Source: Streptomyces globisporus (lineage in GTDB: Bacteria > Actinomycetota > Actinomycetes > Streptomycetales > Streptomycetaceae). From it: a stretch of 64,000 nucleotides of DNA. The position numbers and the translations under genes were made by a program. The notes under the pieces are model-generated. The model worked only from the letters and a program-made list of their open reading frames with translations. It was not told the origin of the DNA and searched no databases. The DNA lies in contig NZ_QWFA01000010.1 of the NCBI RefSeq assembly GCF_003501885.1, positions 1 to 64,000 of the forward strand, read 5' to 3'. This document shows positions 45,035 to 52,702 of this stretch, in pieces (position 1 is the stretch's first letter; each line of letters opens with the position of its first letter).

Positions 45035-46204
45035 GTGCGCGTCCTCATGATCAACACGCCCGTATCGACCCATCTCACTCCGTTGGTGCCGCTGGCCTGG
45101 GCGCTGCGCTCGGCCGGCCACGAGGTGCTGGTCGCCGGCCGCGAGGACGTGCTGGGCGCGGCGGCCTCGGCGGGCCTGAACGCCCTGGGCATCGGGGGCC
45201 GGCTCACCCTGGACGACATGCTGATCGAGCGGGTGGCGGGCAAGCGCCCCGCGGAGGCCTGGGGCCGGCCGGCCCTGGAGCAGCTCTCCAACGTCGGAAC
45301 GCTCTGGATGCGCCCGACCTTGGACGTGCTGCCGGAGTACCTCGCGCTCGCCGGCGACTTCCGTCCCGACCTCGTCCTGTCGGATCCGCTCGAATACGTC
45401 TCCTTCATCGTCGGGGAGACGCTCGGCGTCCCCGTCGTCCAGCAGCGCTGGGGCGTCGACCCCATCTCGGACCAGACCCGGGCCACCGGCCGGACCTGGT
45501 TCAAGGACGCCCTGGCGGACCTCGGCCTCCTCGACCTGCCCCGTCCGGCCCTGTTGCTCGATCCGTGCCCGCCCAGCCTCCAGCTGCCCGGGGTGACCCG
45601 GGGCGCCCCGATGCGCTACGTGCCGTTCAACGGCAACGGGCAGCTGCCCCGATGGCTGCGGGAGGACCACCGGACCCCGCGCCCGGGCCGCCGGGTCGCG
45701 GTCTCCCTGGGCGGGCGCACCCTGGCCTACAACGGGGTCCCGCTGATGCGGAACATCCTGGACGGCCTCGGCGGGCTCCCGGACACCGAGGTGATCGCGA
45801 CGGTCGAGGAGGAGTACCGGGAGGCGCTCGGCCGGGTCCCCGGCAACGTACGGCTCGTGGATCCCGTCCCGTTGCACCTGCTGCTGGACTCCTGCGATGC
45901 CGTCGTCCACCACGGCGGCTCGGGCACGGCGATGACCGCGAGCGCCTTCGGGCTGCCCCAACTGGTCCTGCCGCAGATGGCCGACCAGTTCTGGCACGGC
46001 GACGGCCTGGAGCGCGTGGGAGCCGGCATCACCATCGAGGACGCCGCCCAGCAGGACGACACGGCGCGGGTGCGGGCCGCAGTGGCCGCACTGCTGGACG
46101 AACCGGCCTACGCGAAGGCGGCGGAACAGCTGCGTGCCGAGATGGCAGCCATGCCCGCACCGTCCCGAGTCGTCGCGGATCTGGAGCAACTCGCTGCTGG
46201 ATAA
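45035..46204 (+). CDS. lanGT1: GT-B glycosyltransferase (LanGT1/UrdGT1-like)
   Basis: A 389-residue GT1-family enzyme with the N-terminal INTPVSTHLTPLVPLAWALRSAGHEV acceptor domain and the C-terminal VVHHGGSGTAMTASAFGLPQLVLPQ donor site. It is clearly diverged from the UrdGT2-type enzyme upstream and closer to the GT at 49525. By position it corresponds to the enzyme extending the chain with a second D-olivose; the sugar and linkage are not readable. GTG start with AGGAGA upstream. Confidence 0.85.
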   Translation: MRVLMINTPVSTHLTPLVPLAWALRSAGHEVLVAGREDVLGAAASAGLNALGIGGRLTLDDMLIERVAGKRPAEAWGRPALEQLSNVGTLWMRPTLDVLPEYLALAGDFRPDLVLSDPLEYVSFIVGETLGVPVVQQRWGVDPISDQTRATGRTWFKDALADLGLLDLPRPALLLDPCPPSLQLPGVTRGAPMRYVPFNGNGQLPRWLREDHRTPRPGRRVAVSLGGRTLAYNGVPLMRNILDGLGGLPDTEVIATVEEEYREALGRVPGNVRLVDPVPLHLLLDSCDAVVHHGGSGTAMTASAFGLPQLVLPQMADQFWHGDGLERVGAGITIEDAAQQDDTARVRAAVAALLDEPAYAKAAEQLRAEMAAMPAPSRVVADLEQLAAG

Positions 46205-46341
46205 CAGCAGTTAACCTAGAGTCGCTTCGGGGCTTGATCATCCCGATCGTCCCTCACCGGCATCGGGACCAGCGGTGCCGGCACGAGCACATCGATCCCG
46301 CACCCGCGCGCACCAGGCTGCGCAGCCGAGAAGGAGCAAGC

Positions 46342-47907
46342 ATGTCCCAGGACCCCTCCCCGGGCGGAACGGTCGTCGGAGCTCCGCCGACGCGCCACCT
46401 GTACGCCGTGATGGTCGCGGCCGTGGTCGCGATGTTACTCGCGGCGCTGGACAACCTGATCCTGAGCACCGCCATGCCCACCATCATCGCCGATCTGGGT
46501 GGGCTGGAGCACCTCTCGTGGGTGGCCTCGGCCTACATGCTGGCCACCGCCGCCTCGACGCCGATCTGGGGCAAGCTCGGCGACATGTACGGCCGCAAGG
46601 GCGTCTTCCTCACCTCGATCGGCGTCTTCCTGATCGGCTCCGTGGTGGCCGGGCTGTCCCAGTCCATGGGCCAGCTCATCGGCTTCCGGGTCCTCCAGGG
46701 CCTTGGAGCGGGCGGTCTGATGGTCGGCGCGCTGTCGATCATCGGCGAGCTCGTCCCACCCCGCGAGCGGGGCAAGTTCCAGGCCATGGCCTCCGCGGTC
46801 GTCGGCGTGGCGATGGTCGCCGGCCCGATCGCCGGCGGCTTCCTCACCGACCATTTCGGCTGGCGCTACTCCTTCTACATCAACGTGCCGCTCGGCCTGG
46901 TCGCCTTCGTCATCATCGCGGTGGCGCTGCGTCTGCCCAAGAAGCGTTCCGAAGCCCGCATCGACTACCTGGGCGCGGTCCTGCTGACCGCCGTCATCAC
47001 GTCGCTGATGCTGCTCACCACCTGGGGCGGCAGCCGTTACGACTGGTTCTCCCCGGTGGTCATCGGCCTGGCCGTGGTGGCCGTGGCGGGGGCCTTCGCC
47101 CTGCTGGCCGTGGAGCGCCGGGCCGCCGCGCCGGTGCTGCCCCTCACCGTCTTCCGCAGCTCCAACTTCACCTGGGCCAACGTGGTGGCCCTGCTCTTCG
47201 GCTTCGTGATGGTCGCCGCCATGACCTTTCTGCCGATCTACCAGCAGACCGTGCAGGGCGCCTCCGCCACCAACGCCGGCCTGCTGCTGCTGCCCCTGCT
47301 CCTGTCCATGGTGGGCGTCAACACCTTCGCGGGCCCGCTCATCGCCAAGCAGGGCACCTTCAAGAGGTACGCGGTCCTCGGCGGCGCGCTTCTCTCCGTC
47401 GGCGTCTTCCTCCTGTCCCAGATGGACACCGGGACCAGCCGGCTGACGACCGGTGTCTACATGGCGGTGTTCGGCGCGGGCCTGGGTCTGCTGATGCAGA
47501 TCACCCTGTCCGTCGCGATGGAGAGCGTCGAGATGAGGAACCTCGGCGTGGCCTCGTCCACGGTCACGCTCAGCAGGACCATCGGCGGCGCCTTCGGCGT
47601 GTCCTTCGCCGGCATCTTCTTCGCCGACCAGGTGGAGGGCGCCGTGACCGGCGAGGGCGGTGCCGAGGCGGGCGGCGAGTCACGGCTGAGCGCGGAGAGC
47701 CTGATGAACCTCTCCGAGCCGGTGCGCGAGGCGTACAAGCAGGCCGTGGCCGACGGAACGCACTGGGCCTTCCTGTGCGCCACGGTGATCGGCATCGCCG
47801 CCTTCATCGGAGCCTGGTTCATCAAGGACCGCCCCCAGCCCGCCGTCGAGGCCGCGCCCCCCGCGGGGGCCGTACCGGCTGAGGACCGCTCGGGAGCGGC
47901 CGGCTGA
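46342..47907 (+). CDS. lanJ: MFS drug/H+ antiporter, 14-TM (LanJ/UrdJ-type exporter)
   Basis: A 521-residue DHA2 (EmrB/QacA) transporter with about 14 hydrophobic helices. Motif A (GKLGDMYGRKGVF), motif C-like GPIAGGFLTDHFGWRYSFYINVPLG, and LDNLILSTAMPTI in helix 1 are typical of antibiotic exporters. It is the only exporter in the cluster and the probable self-resistance gene. The ATG at 46342 follows AAGGAG. The C-terminus is a hydrophilic Ala/Pro-rich tail. Confidence 0.93.
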   Translation: MSQDPSPGGTVVGAPPTRHLYAVMVAAVVAMLLAALDNLILSTAMPTIIADLGGLEHLSWVASAYMLATAASTPIWGKLGDMYGRKGVFLTSIGVFLIGSVVAGLSQSMGQLIGFRVLQGLGAGGLMVGALSIIGELVPPRERGKFQAMASAVVGVAMVAGPIAGGFLTDHFGWRYSFYINVPLGLVAFVIIAVALRLPKKRSEARIDYLGAVLLTAVITSLMLLTTWGGSRYDWFSPVVIGLAVVAVAGAFALLAVERRAAAPVLPLTVFRSSNFTWANVVALLFGFVMVAAMTFLPIYQQTVQGASATNAGLLLLPLLLSMVGVNTFAGPLIAKQGTFKRYAVLGGALLSVGVFLLSQMDTGTSRLTTGVYMAVFGAGLGLLMQITLSVAMESVEMRNLGVASSTVTLSRTIGGAFGVSFAGIFFADQVEGAVTGEGGAEAGGESRLSAESLMNLSEPVREAYKQAVADGTHWAFLCATVIGIAAFIGAWFIKDRPQPAVEAAPPAGAVPAEDRSGAAG

Positions 47908-47958
47908 ACGAACCACCGACCATGTCCCACGACGACCAGGAAACGGGGCCACAGCGCC

Positions 47959-48528
47959 GTGCAGGTGACGGAAACCAAGGTGCCGGGTTCGTACGTCTTC
48001 ACTCCTCGGCAGATCACCGATGTCCGTGGTGGCTTCTTCGAGTCACTCCGCACCGACGAGCTGGAACGCGTCGTGGGACATCCGTTCGAAGTGCGTCAGA
48101 TCAACTACTCGGTGTCGCGCCGCAACACCCTGCGGGGCATCCACAGCGTCACCAGCCCGCCGGGCCAGGCGAAGTACGTCTCCTGTGTGCGAGGCGCGTT
48201 CCGTGACTTCGTGGTCGACCTGCGGGTGGGCTCGCCGACCTTCGGCCAGTACGACAGCAACGTCCTCGACGCCGAGTCGGGACGAGCCGTCTACGTCCCG
48301 GAGGGCGTGGGCCACGGGTTCCTCACGCTCACGGACGACGCCTGCATCTGCTACGTACTGTCGAGCACCTACGTCCCCGGCACTCAGATCGACATCGACC
48401 CACTCGATCCCGACCTCGCCCTGCCGTGGGGCTTCACGGAGCCGCCGCTGATGTCGGACAAGGACCGGGACGCGCCCTCGCTGGCGGCCACCCTCGCCTC
48501 CGGAGTCCTGGCTCCGTGCGCCGCCTGA
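47959..48528 (+). CDS. lanZ1: NDP-4-keto-6-deoxyhexose 3,5-epimerase (LanZ1/UrdZ1-type)
   Basis: A 189-residue RmlC/EvaD-like cupin. The ITDVRGGFFES start motif, the catalytic RGIH and the VPEGVGHGFLTL stretch are clear. It inverts C5 (and C3 where relevant) to give the L-sugar series, needed for L-rhodinose. GTG start at 47959. It overlaps the downstream 4-ketoreductase by 13 bases. Confidence 0.93.
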   Translation: MQVTETKVPGSYVFTPRQITDVRGGFFESLRTDELERVVGHPFEVRQINYSVSRRNTLRGIHSVTSPPGQAKYVSCVRGAFRDFVVDLRVGSPTFGQYDSNVLDAESGRAVYVPEGVGHGFLTLTDDACICYVLSSTYVPGTQIDIDPLDPDLALPWGFTEPPLMSDKDRDAPSLAATLASGVLAPCAA

Positions 48529-49466
48529 CCGGCACCCGGGTGGTGGTCCTGGGCGGCAGCGGCTTCCTCGGCCGGCACCTGCGCACCGCCTACCGGTCCG
48601 CGGGTGCCGACGTCGTCGGAGTCTCCAGGACCGCAGGCCCGGCCCACGGGGGTACGGGGGAGCGTTCCCTCGCGTTCGACCTGGCCGAGGCCGGGCGGAC
48701 AGAACTCCTCGACCTGCTCTCCGGCCTCCGGCCTGACGTGATCGTCAATGCCGCGGGCGCCGTCTGGCAGGTGACGGAGGAGGAGATGCGGCGCGCGAAC
48801 GACGAACTCGTGGCCGCTCTGACGGCCGCGGTGGCGGAGCTGCCCGGCCGGCCCCGGCTGATCCAGCTGGGCAGCGTCCACGAGTACGGGGCCGGTGACC
48901 CGGACACCGGCATCACCGAGGAACGCGAACCCGCCCCGGTCAACGCCTACGGCAGGTCGAAGCTCCGCGCGACGCGGCACGTCCTCGACGCGGCCGAGGC
49001 CGGCGAGCTCGACGGCGTCGTCCTGCGGATGGCCAACATCATCGGGCCCGGCTCCCCCGCCGGCAGCCTCCTCGGCGGCGTCGCCGCGCACCTGCAACGG
49101 TTCGCCCGGGACAGCGGGTCCACCGACGCCGAGCTGGTGCTGGGTCCCCTGCGGGCCGAGCGTGACTTCGTGGACGTACGCGACGTCGTCGACGCCGTGC
49201 TCGCCGTCGGCAGCGCGCCCGCCTCCGGGGTGTCGGGCCGTGTCGTCAACGTCGGCAGTGGACAGGCAGTCCGGTCGGGGCGGGTCGTCGAGCGGCTGAT
49301 CGAGCTCAGCGGACTGCCGGTCAGGCTGGTGGAACGGTCCGCCGACCCGAACCGATCGGACCTCGACTGCCTGTGGCTCGACATCTCCCGCGCGCGCCGC
49401 CTGCTCGGCTGGGAGCCGCGCAGGGATCTCGACGCCTCACTCGCGGGACTCCTGGCGGCCGTCTGA
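48516..49466 (+). CDS. lanZ3: NDP-4-ketohexose reductase (LanZ3/UrdZ3-type)
   Basis: A 316-residue extended SDR (epimerase/RmlD-like). GGSGFLGRHL binds the dinucleotide; LGSVHEYG and YGRSK carry the catalytic residues. LanZ3/UrdZ3 complete NDP-L-rhodinose by reducing C4 of the L-configured 4-keto sugar. I use the GTG at 48516, which overlaps the epimerase end. It is not close to the 4-ketoreductase at 37968, in line with the opposite C5 configuration of its substrate. Confidence 0.88.
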   Translation: MRRLTGTRVVVLGGSGFLGRHLRTAYRSAGADVVGVSRTAGPAHGGTGERSLAFDLAEAGRTELLDLLSGLRPDVIVNAAGAVWQVTEEEMRRANDELVAALTAAVAELPGRPRLIQLGSVHEYGAGDPDTGITEEREPAPVNAYGRSKLRATRHVLDAAEAGELDGVVLRMANIIGPGSPAGSLLGGVAAHLQRFARDSGSTDAELVLGPLRAERDFVDVRDVVDAVLAVGSAPASGVSGRVVNVGSGQAVRSGRVVERLIELSGLPVRLVERSADPNRSDLDCLWLDISRARRLLGWEPRRDLDASLAGLLAAV

Positions 49467-49524
49467 GCGGTGGCCGCCGACAAGCGTCCGGTACCCGCCT
49501 CACGACCACCATCGGAGAATCCTC

Positions 49525-50775
49525 ATGCGTGTTCTGTTCGCTGTCTTTCCCGCGGTCGCCCATGTGCACCCGATCGTTCCCCTCGCCTGGGCTCTGCAGA
49601 ACGCGGGCCACGAGGTACGGGTCGCGATCCACCCGGACGCGGTGGACCTGGTCACTGACGCCGGCCTCGCGGCCGTACCGCTCGGCGACCGCCGTCGGCT
49701 TGCCGGAGTGGTCGAGTTCAACTCGAACCAGGACCAGCTCGACACGCTGGACGACTCACTGTCCCTGGACACCGCGGACGCCTCCGGCTGGGAGGCCCAG
49801 TGGGAGATGATGCGCAACGTCCTGTCCGTCTACACCCCGGTCCTGCCCGACCTGGTCGCGTTCACCGAACTCTGGCGGCCGGACCTGGTGCTCTGGGACC
49901 CCTTCTGCGTCCCGGCCGCCGTGGCGGCGCGCGTCAGCGGTGCCGCACAGGCCCGGGTCCTGTGGGGCCGGGACAACATCGGCTGGCTGCGCGAGCGGTC
50001 CCGGGAGCAGTTGGCGGCGCGGGGCGCGGCCCCGCACGAGGACCCGGTACTGAGCCTGATGGACGGCATGCTGGCCCCGTACGGCCTTGAGTACGAGGAG
50101 GAGCTGCTTCTCGGGCAGTGGACCATCGACCCGATGCCGCAGGGTATGCGGCTGCCCGTCGACCAGCGGTACGTGTCGATGCGCCGGGTGCCGTACAACG
50201 GCACGGCCGCTCTCGCCGACTGGGTCCACGAGCGGCCCGAGCGTCCGCGGGTCTGCCTGACGCTCGGTGTCGGAGGACGCGGCCGCCAGATCTTCCGGCA
50301 GAGCGGCGTTTCCTTCGCCGAGGTGGTCGAGGCCGTGTCCGGCCTGGACGTGGAACTGGTGGCCACCGTGGAGGCCGATCACCGGAACTCCCTGGCCGCG
50401 GTTCCGGACAACGTCCGGCTGGTCGACTACGTCCCCCTCACCCACCTGCTGCCGACCTGCTCGGCGATCATCCACCACGGTGGCGGCGGTACCTTCGCCG
50501 CCTCGGTGGCCCATCGCGTGCCGCAGCTCGTCACTCCCATGCCGTTCTGGGGCGAGACCGCCACCGCGCAGCACGTCGCCGACGCCGGTGCCGGACTGCG
50601 GCTCGACAGCGCCCGGTTCACGCCTGACGCACTGCGCAAGGGCCTGACCCGGCTGCTTGAGGACCCGTCCTTCCAGGAGGGCGCCGCCGCGCTGCACCGG
50701 GAGATGCAGGAGGCCCCCTCGCCCGCCGACCTGCTGCCGGTGCTGCAGGAACTGACTGCCCGTCACCGCCGCTGA
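49525..50775 (+). CDS. lanGT4: GT-B glycosyltransferase (LanGT4-like, putative rhodinosyl transferase)
   Basis: A 416-residue GT1-family enzyme, longer than the other two and resembling macrolide-type transferases in its middle part (RRVPYNGTAALADWVHERPERPRVCLTLG). The donor site is IIHHGGGGTFAASVAHRVPQLVTP. Its place next to the epimerase and second 4-ketoreductase suggests it transfers L-rhodinose, as LanGT4 does. That assignment is by position. ATG start with GGAGA upstream. Confidence 0.85.
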   Translation: MRVLFAVFPAVAHVHPIVPLAWALQNAGHEVRVAIHPDAVDLVTDAGLAAVPLGDRRRLAGVVEFNSNQDQLDTLDDSLSLDTADASGWEAQWEMMRNVLSVYTPVLPDLVAFTELWRPDLVLWDPFCVPAAVAARVSGAAQARVLWGRDNIGWLRERSREQLAARGAAPHEDPVLSLMDGMLAPYGLEYEEELLLGQWTIDPMPQGMRLPVDQRYVSMRRVPYNGTAALADWVHERPERPRVCLTLGVGGRGRQIFRQSGVSFAEVVEAVSGLDVELVATVEADHRNSLAAVPDNVRLVDYVPLTHLLPTCSAIIHHGGGGTFAASVAHRVPQLVTPMPFWGETATAQHVADAGAGLRLDSARFTPDALRKGLTRLLEDPSFQEGAAALHREMQEAPSPADLLPVLQELTARHRR

Positions 50776-50805
50776 GGACTCGTAGGACCGGAAGGAAGGA
50801 CCGTC

Positions 50806-51390
50806 ATGCCAGCACAGTCCCCACGCCTCGCGGTGATGGTGGCGAGCGCCCGCCCCGGCGGGGCCGGCCAGACCGTGGCGAAGTGGTTCCTCGGTCAGGC
50901 CGAGGAGCACGGGTACTCCGACGTCGACGTGATCAGCCTGGCCGAAGCCGCGCTGCCCGTGGTCACGGGCGGTCCCGCCGATGACCCGTGGCCTCCGGCC
51001 GTGGCGGACCTGGGGCGCCGCGTCGACGCCGCCGAGGGCTTCGTGGTGGTCACACCCGAGCACAACCACAGCTTTCCCGCGCTGCTGAAGAATGCCGTCG
51101 ACTGGTACCGGCGTGAGTGGTACGCGAAACCGGTCGCCTTCGTGTCCTACGGAGGGATCTCCGGCGGCCTGCGCGCGGTCGAGCAACTACGCCTGGTTTT
51201 CGCGGAGTTGCACGCTCCCACGATGCGCGACTCCGTCAGCTTCCACCGTGTGTGGGAGCAGTTCGACGAGGCCGGCAGGCCCGGCGATCCGGTGGGGTGC
51301 GGCCACGCGGCCAAGACCATGCTCGACCAGCTGGACTGGTGGACGCGCTCGCTCACCGAGGCCCGGGCCAAGCGGCCGTACACATCATGA
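50806..51390 (+). CDS. lanZ4: NAD(P)H-dependent FMN reductase (LanZ4-type)
   Basis: A 194-residue flavodoxin-like reductase, paralogous to the gene at 31897: both share TPE(Y/H)NHSFPA, SYGG(L/I)SGGLRAVEQLR and a C-terminal EARAK(R/T)PY. It is coupled by a 4-base overlap to the acyl-CoA-dehydrogenase-like hydroxylase, for which it should provide reduced flavin. LanZ4/LanZ5 together carry out C11 hydroxylation in landomycin biosynthesis. The ATG follows GGAAGGA. Confidence 0.9.
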   Translation: MPAQSPRLAVMVASARPGGAGQTVAKWFLGQAEEHGYSDVDVISLAEAALPVVTGGPADDPWPPAVADLGRRVDAAEGFVVVTPEHNHSFPALLKNAVDWYRREWYAKPVAFVSYGGISGGLRAVEQLRLVFAELHAPTMRDSVSFHRVWEQFDEAGRPGDPVGCGHAAKTMLDQLDWWTRSLTEARAKRPYTS

Positions 51391-52562
51391 CCGACAGGGG
51401 AACGGTGGAAGCAGTGGTGTCACGACAGGAGCCCAGCACGCTGATGAGCGCGGCCGAGGAGGTCGCGGCTCTGGCCGGAGGCTACGCCGACGCGGCGGAC
51501 GAGACGCGTCGGCTGGAGCCGGACGTGGTCAAGGCGGTGCTCGCCGCCGGTTTCGCCCGGCACTTCGTCCCCGCCGCGTACGGCGGAAGCGCGGGGACCT
51601 TCGGTGACCTGACCCGGGCCCTGGCGACCGTGGGTGCGGAGTGCGCCGCGACGTCCTGGAGTGCCTCGATCGTGGCGGGAGTGGGCCGGATGGCGGGCTA
51701 CCTCCCCGCGGAGGGGTGTGCCGAGGTCTGGCAGGACGGCCCCGACACCGTGGTCGTCGGCTCGCTCGCCCCGCTCGGCCGGGCCAAGTCGGTACCGGGA
51801 GGGTTTCGGCTCACCGGCACATGGCCCTCCATCAGCGTGGTCGACTTCTCGGACTGGGCTCTGGTGCGGGCCGTGTTCGCCACCGGTGAGCACCGGGCGC
51901 CCAGGGTCTTCGTGATCCCGCGCGCCGCCTACACGGTGCGGGACACCTGGACCAACATCGGCATGCGTGCGACCGGAAGCCACACGCTCGTCGTCGACGA
52001 CGTCTTCGTTCCCGAGGCGCGGACCTTCGACGGCGGGGACCTGTTCGAGGGCCGGCCCCAGCACTCGACGGAGGCGTGCCACGCCCTGCCGCTGCCGGCC
52101 GCCAACGGACTGTCCTTCGCCCCGCCGACGCTGGGCGCCGCGCGCGGGGCGCTCGCGCACTGGACGGACTACGCCACCGCGAAGTTTCGCAGTGCGCCCG
52201 AGGCGGCGGGAGGGCCGGGACTGACCCGCGGCCACTACGCTGCCGCGCTGGCCCGCTCGGCGGGCGAGATCGACGCCGCGCAACTGCTGATCGAGCGGGC
52301 CTCCGAGGTCGCCGACCGGGGCGCCGAGATAACGCCGCTGGAGGTGGTCCGCAACGGGCGCGACTGCTCGCTGGCCGTCGAACTGCTGGTGACGGCGGTG
52401 AACCGGGTCTTCGGCGCCGCGGGCACCAGCGGCCACTCCGTCACCAGTCCGCTCCAGCGGTACTGGCGCGACGTGAACGCCGCGTCGACGCACGTCGGGC
52501 TCCAGTTCGAGCCCGCCGCCCACGCGTACATGACGCGGGTGGCCTGCGCGGCGACCGCGTAG
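51387..52562 (+). CDS. lanZ5: Flavin-dependent hydroxylase, acyl-CoA dehydrogenase fold (LanZ5-type)
   Basis: A 391-residue class D flavoprotein monooxygenase. It has the three-domain layout of acyl-CoA dehydrogenases: an N-terminal helical domain, a central beta domain (FRLTGTWPSISVVDFSDWAL, TWTNIGMRATGSHTLVVDDVFVP) and a C-terminal four-helix bundle (VNRVFGAAGTS). Enzymes of this type use reduced flavin from a separate reductase, here the coupled gene upstream. By analogy with LanZ5 it should hydroxylate the aglycone at C11. It is the last gene of the cluster, followed by a terminator. Confidence 0.9.
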   Translation: MTDRGTVEAVVSRQEPSTLMSAAEEVAALAGGYADAADETRRLEPDVVKAVLAAGFARHFVPAAYGGSAGTFGDLTRALATVGAECAATSWSASIVAGVGRMAGYLPAEGCAEVWQDGPDTVVVGSLAPLGRAKSVPGGFRLTGTWPSISVVDFSDWALVRAVFATGEHRAPRVFVIPRAAYTVRDTWTNIGMRATGSHTLVVDDVFVPEARTFDGGDLFEGRPQHSTEACHALPLPAANGLSFAPPTLGAARGALAHWTDYATAKFRSAPEAAGGPGLTRGHYAAALARSAGEIDAAQLLIERASEVADRGAEITPLEVVRNGRDCSLAVELLVTAVNRVFGAAGTSGHSVTSPLQRYWRDVNAASTHVGLQFEPAAHAYMTRVACAATA

Positions 52563-52598
52563 GCCCGGGCCGGGAGCGGCCCGGCCACCCATTGATTC

Positions 52599-52644
52599 GC
52601 GGGCGACGCCCAGGTCACGCACCTGGGCGTCGCCCGCGTTGTTT
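52599..52644 (+). terminator. Strong terminator at the right end of the cluster
   Basis: A perfect 17-bp stem (52599-52615 with 52621-52637) around a CACGC loop, followed by GTTGTTT. It marks the end of the biosynthetic transcript. Confidence 0.88.
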
Positions 52645-52702
52645 CACGCATCACCCAGCTACCAGGAACCGCCGGTTCCGTTCTCAGTTAGGAACAGTTC
52701 AC

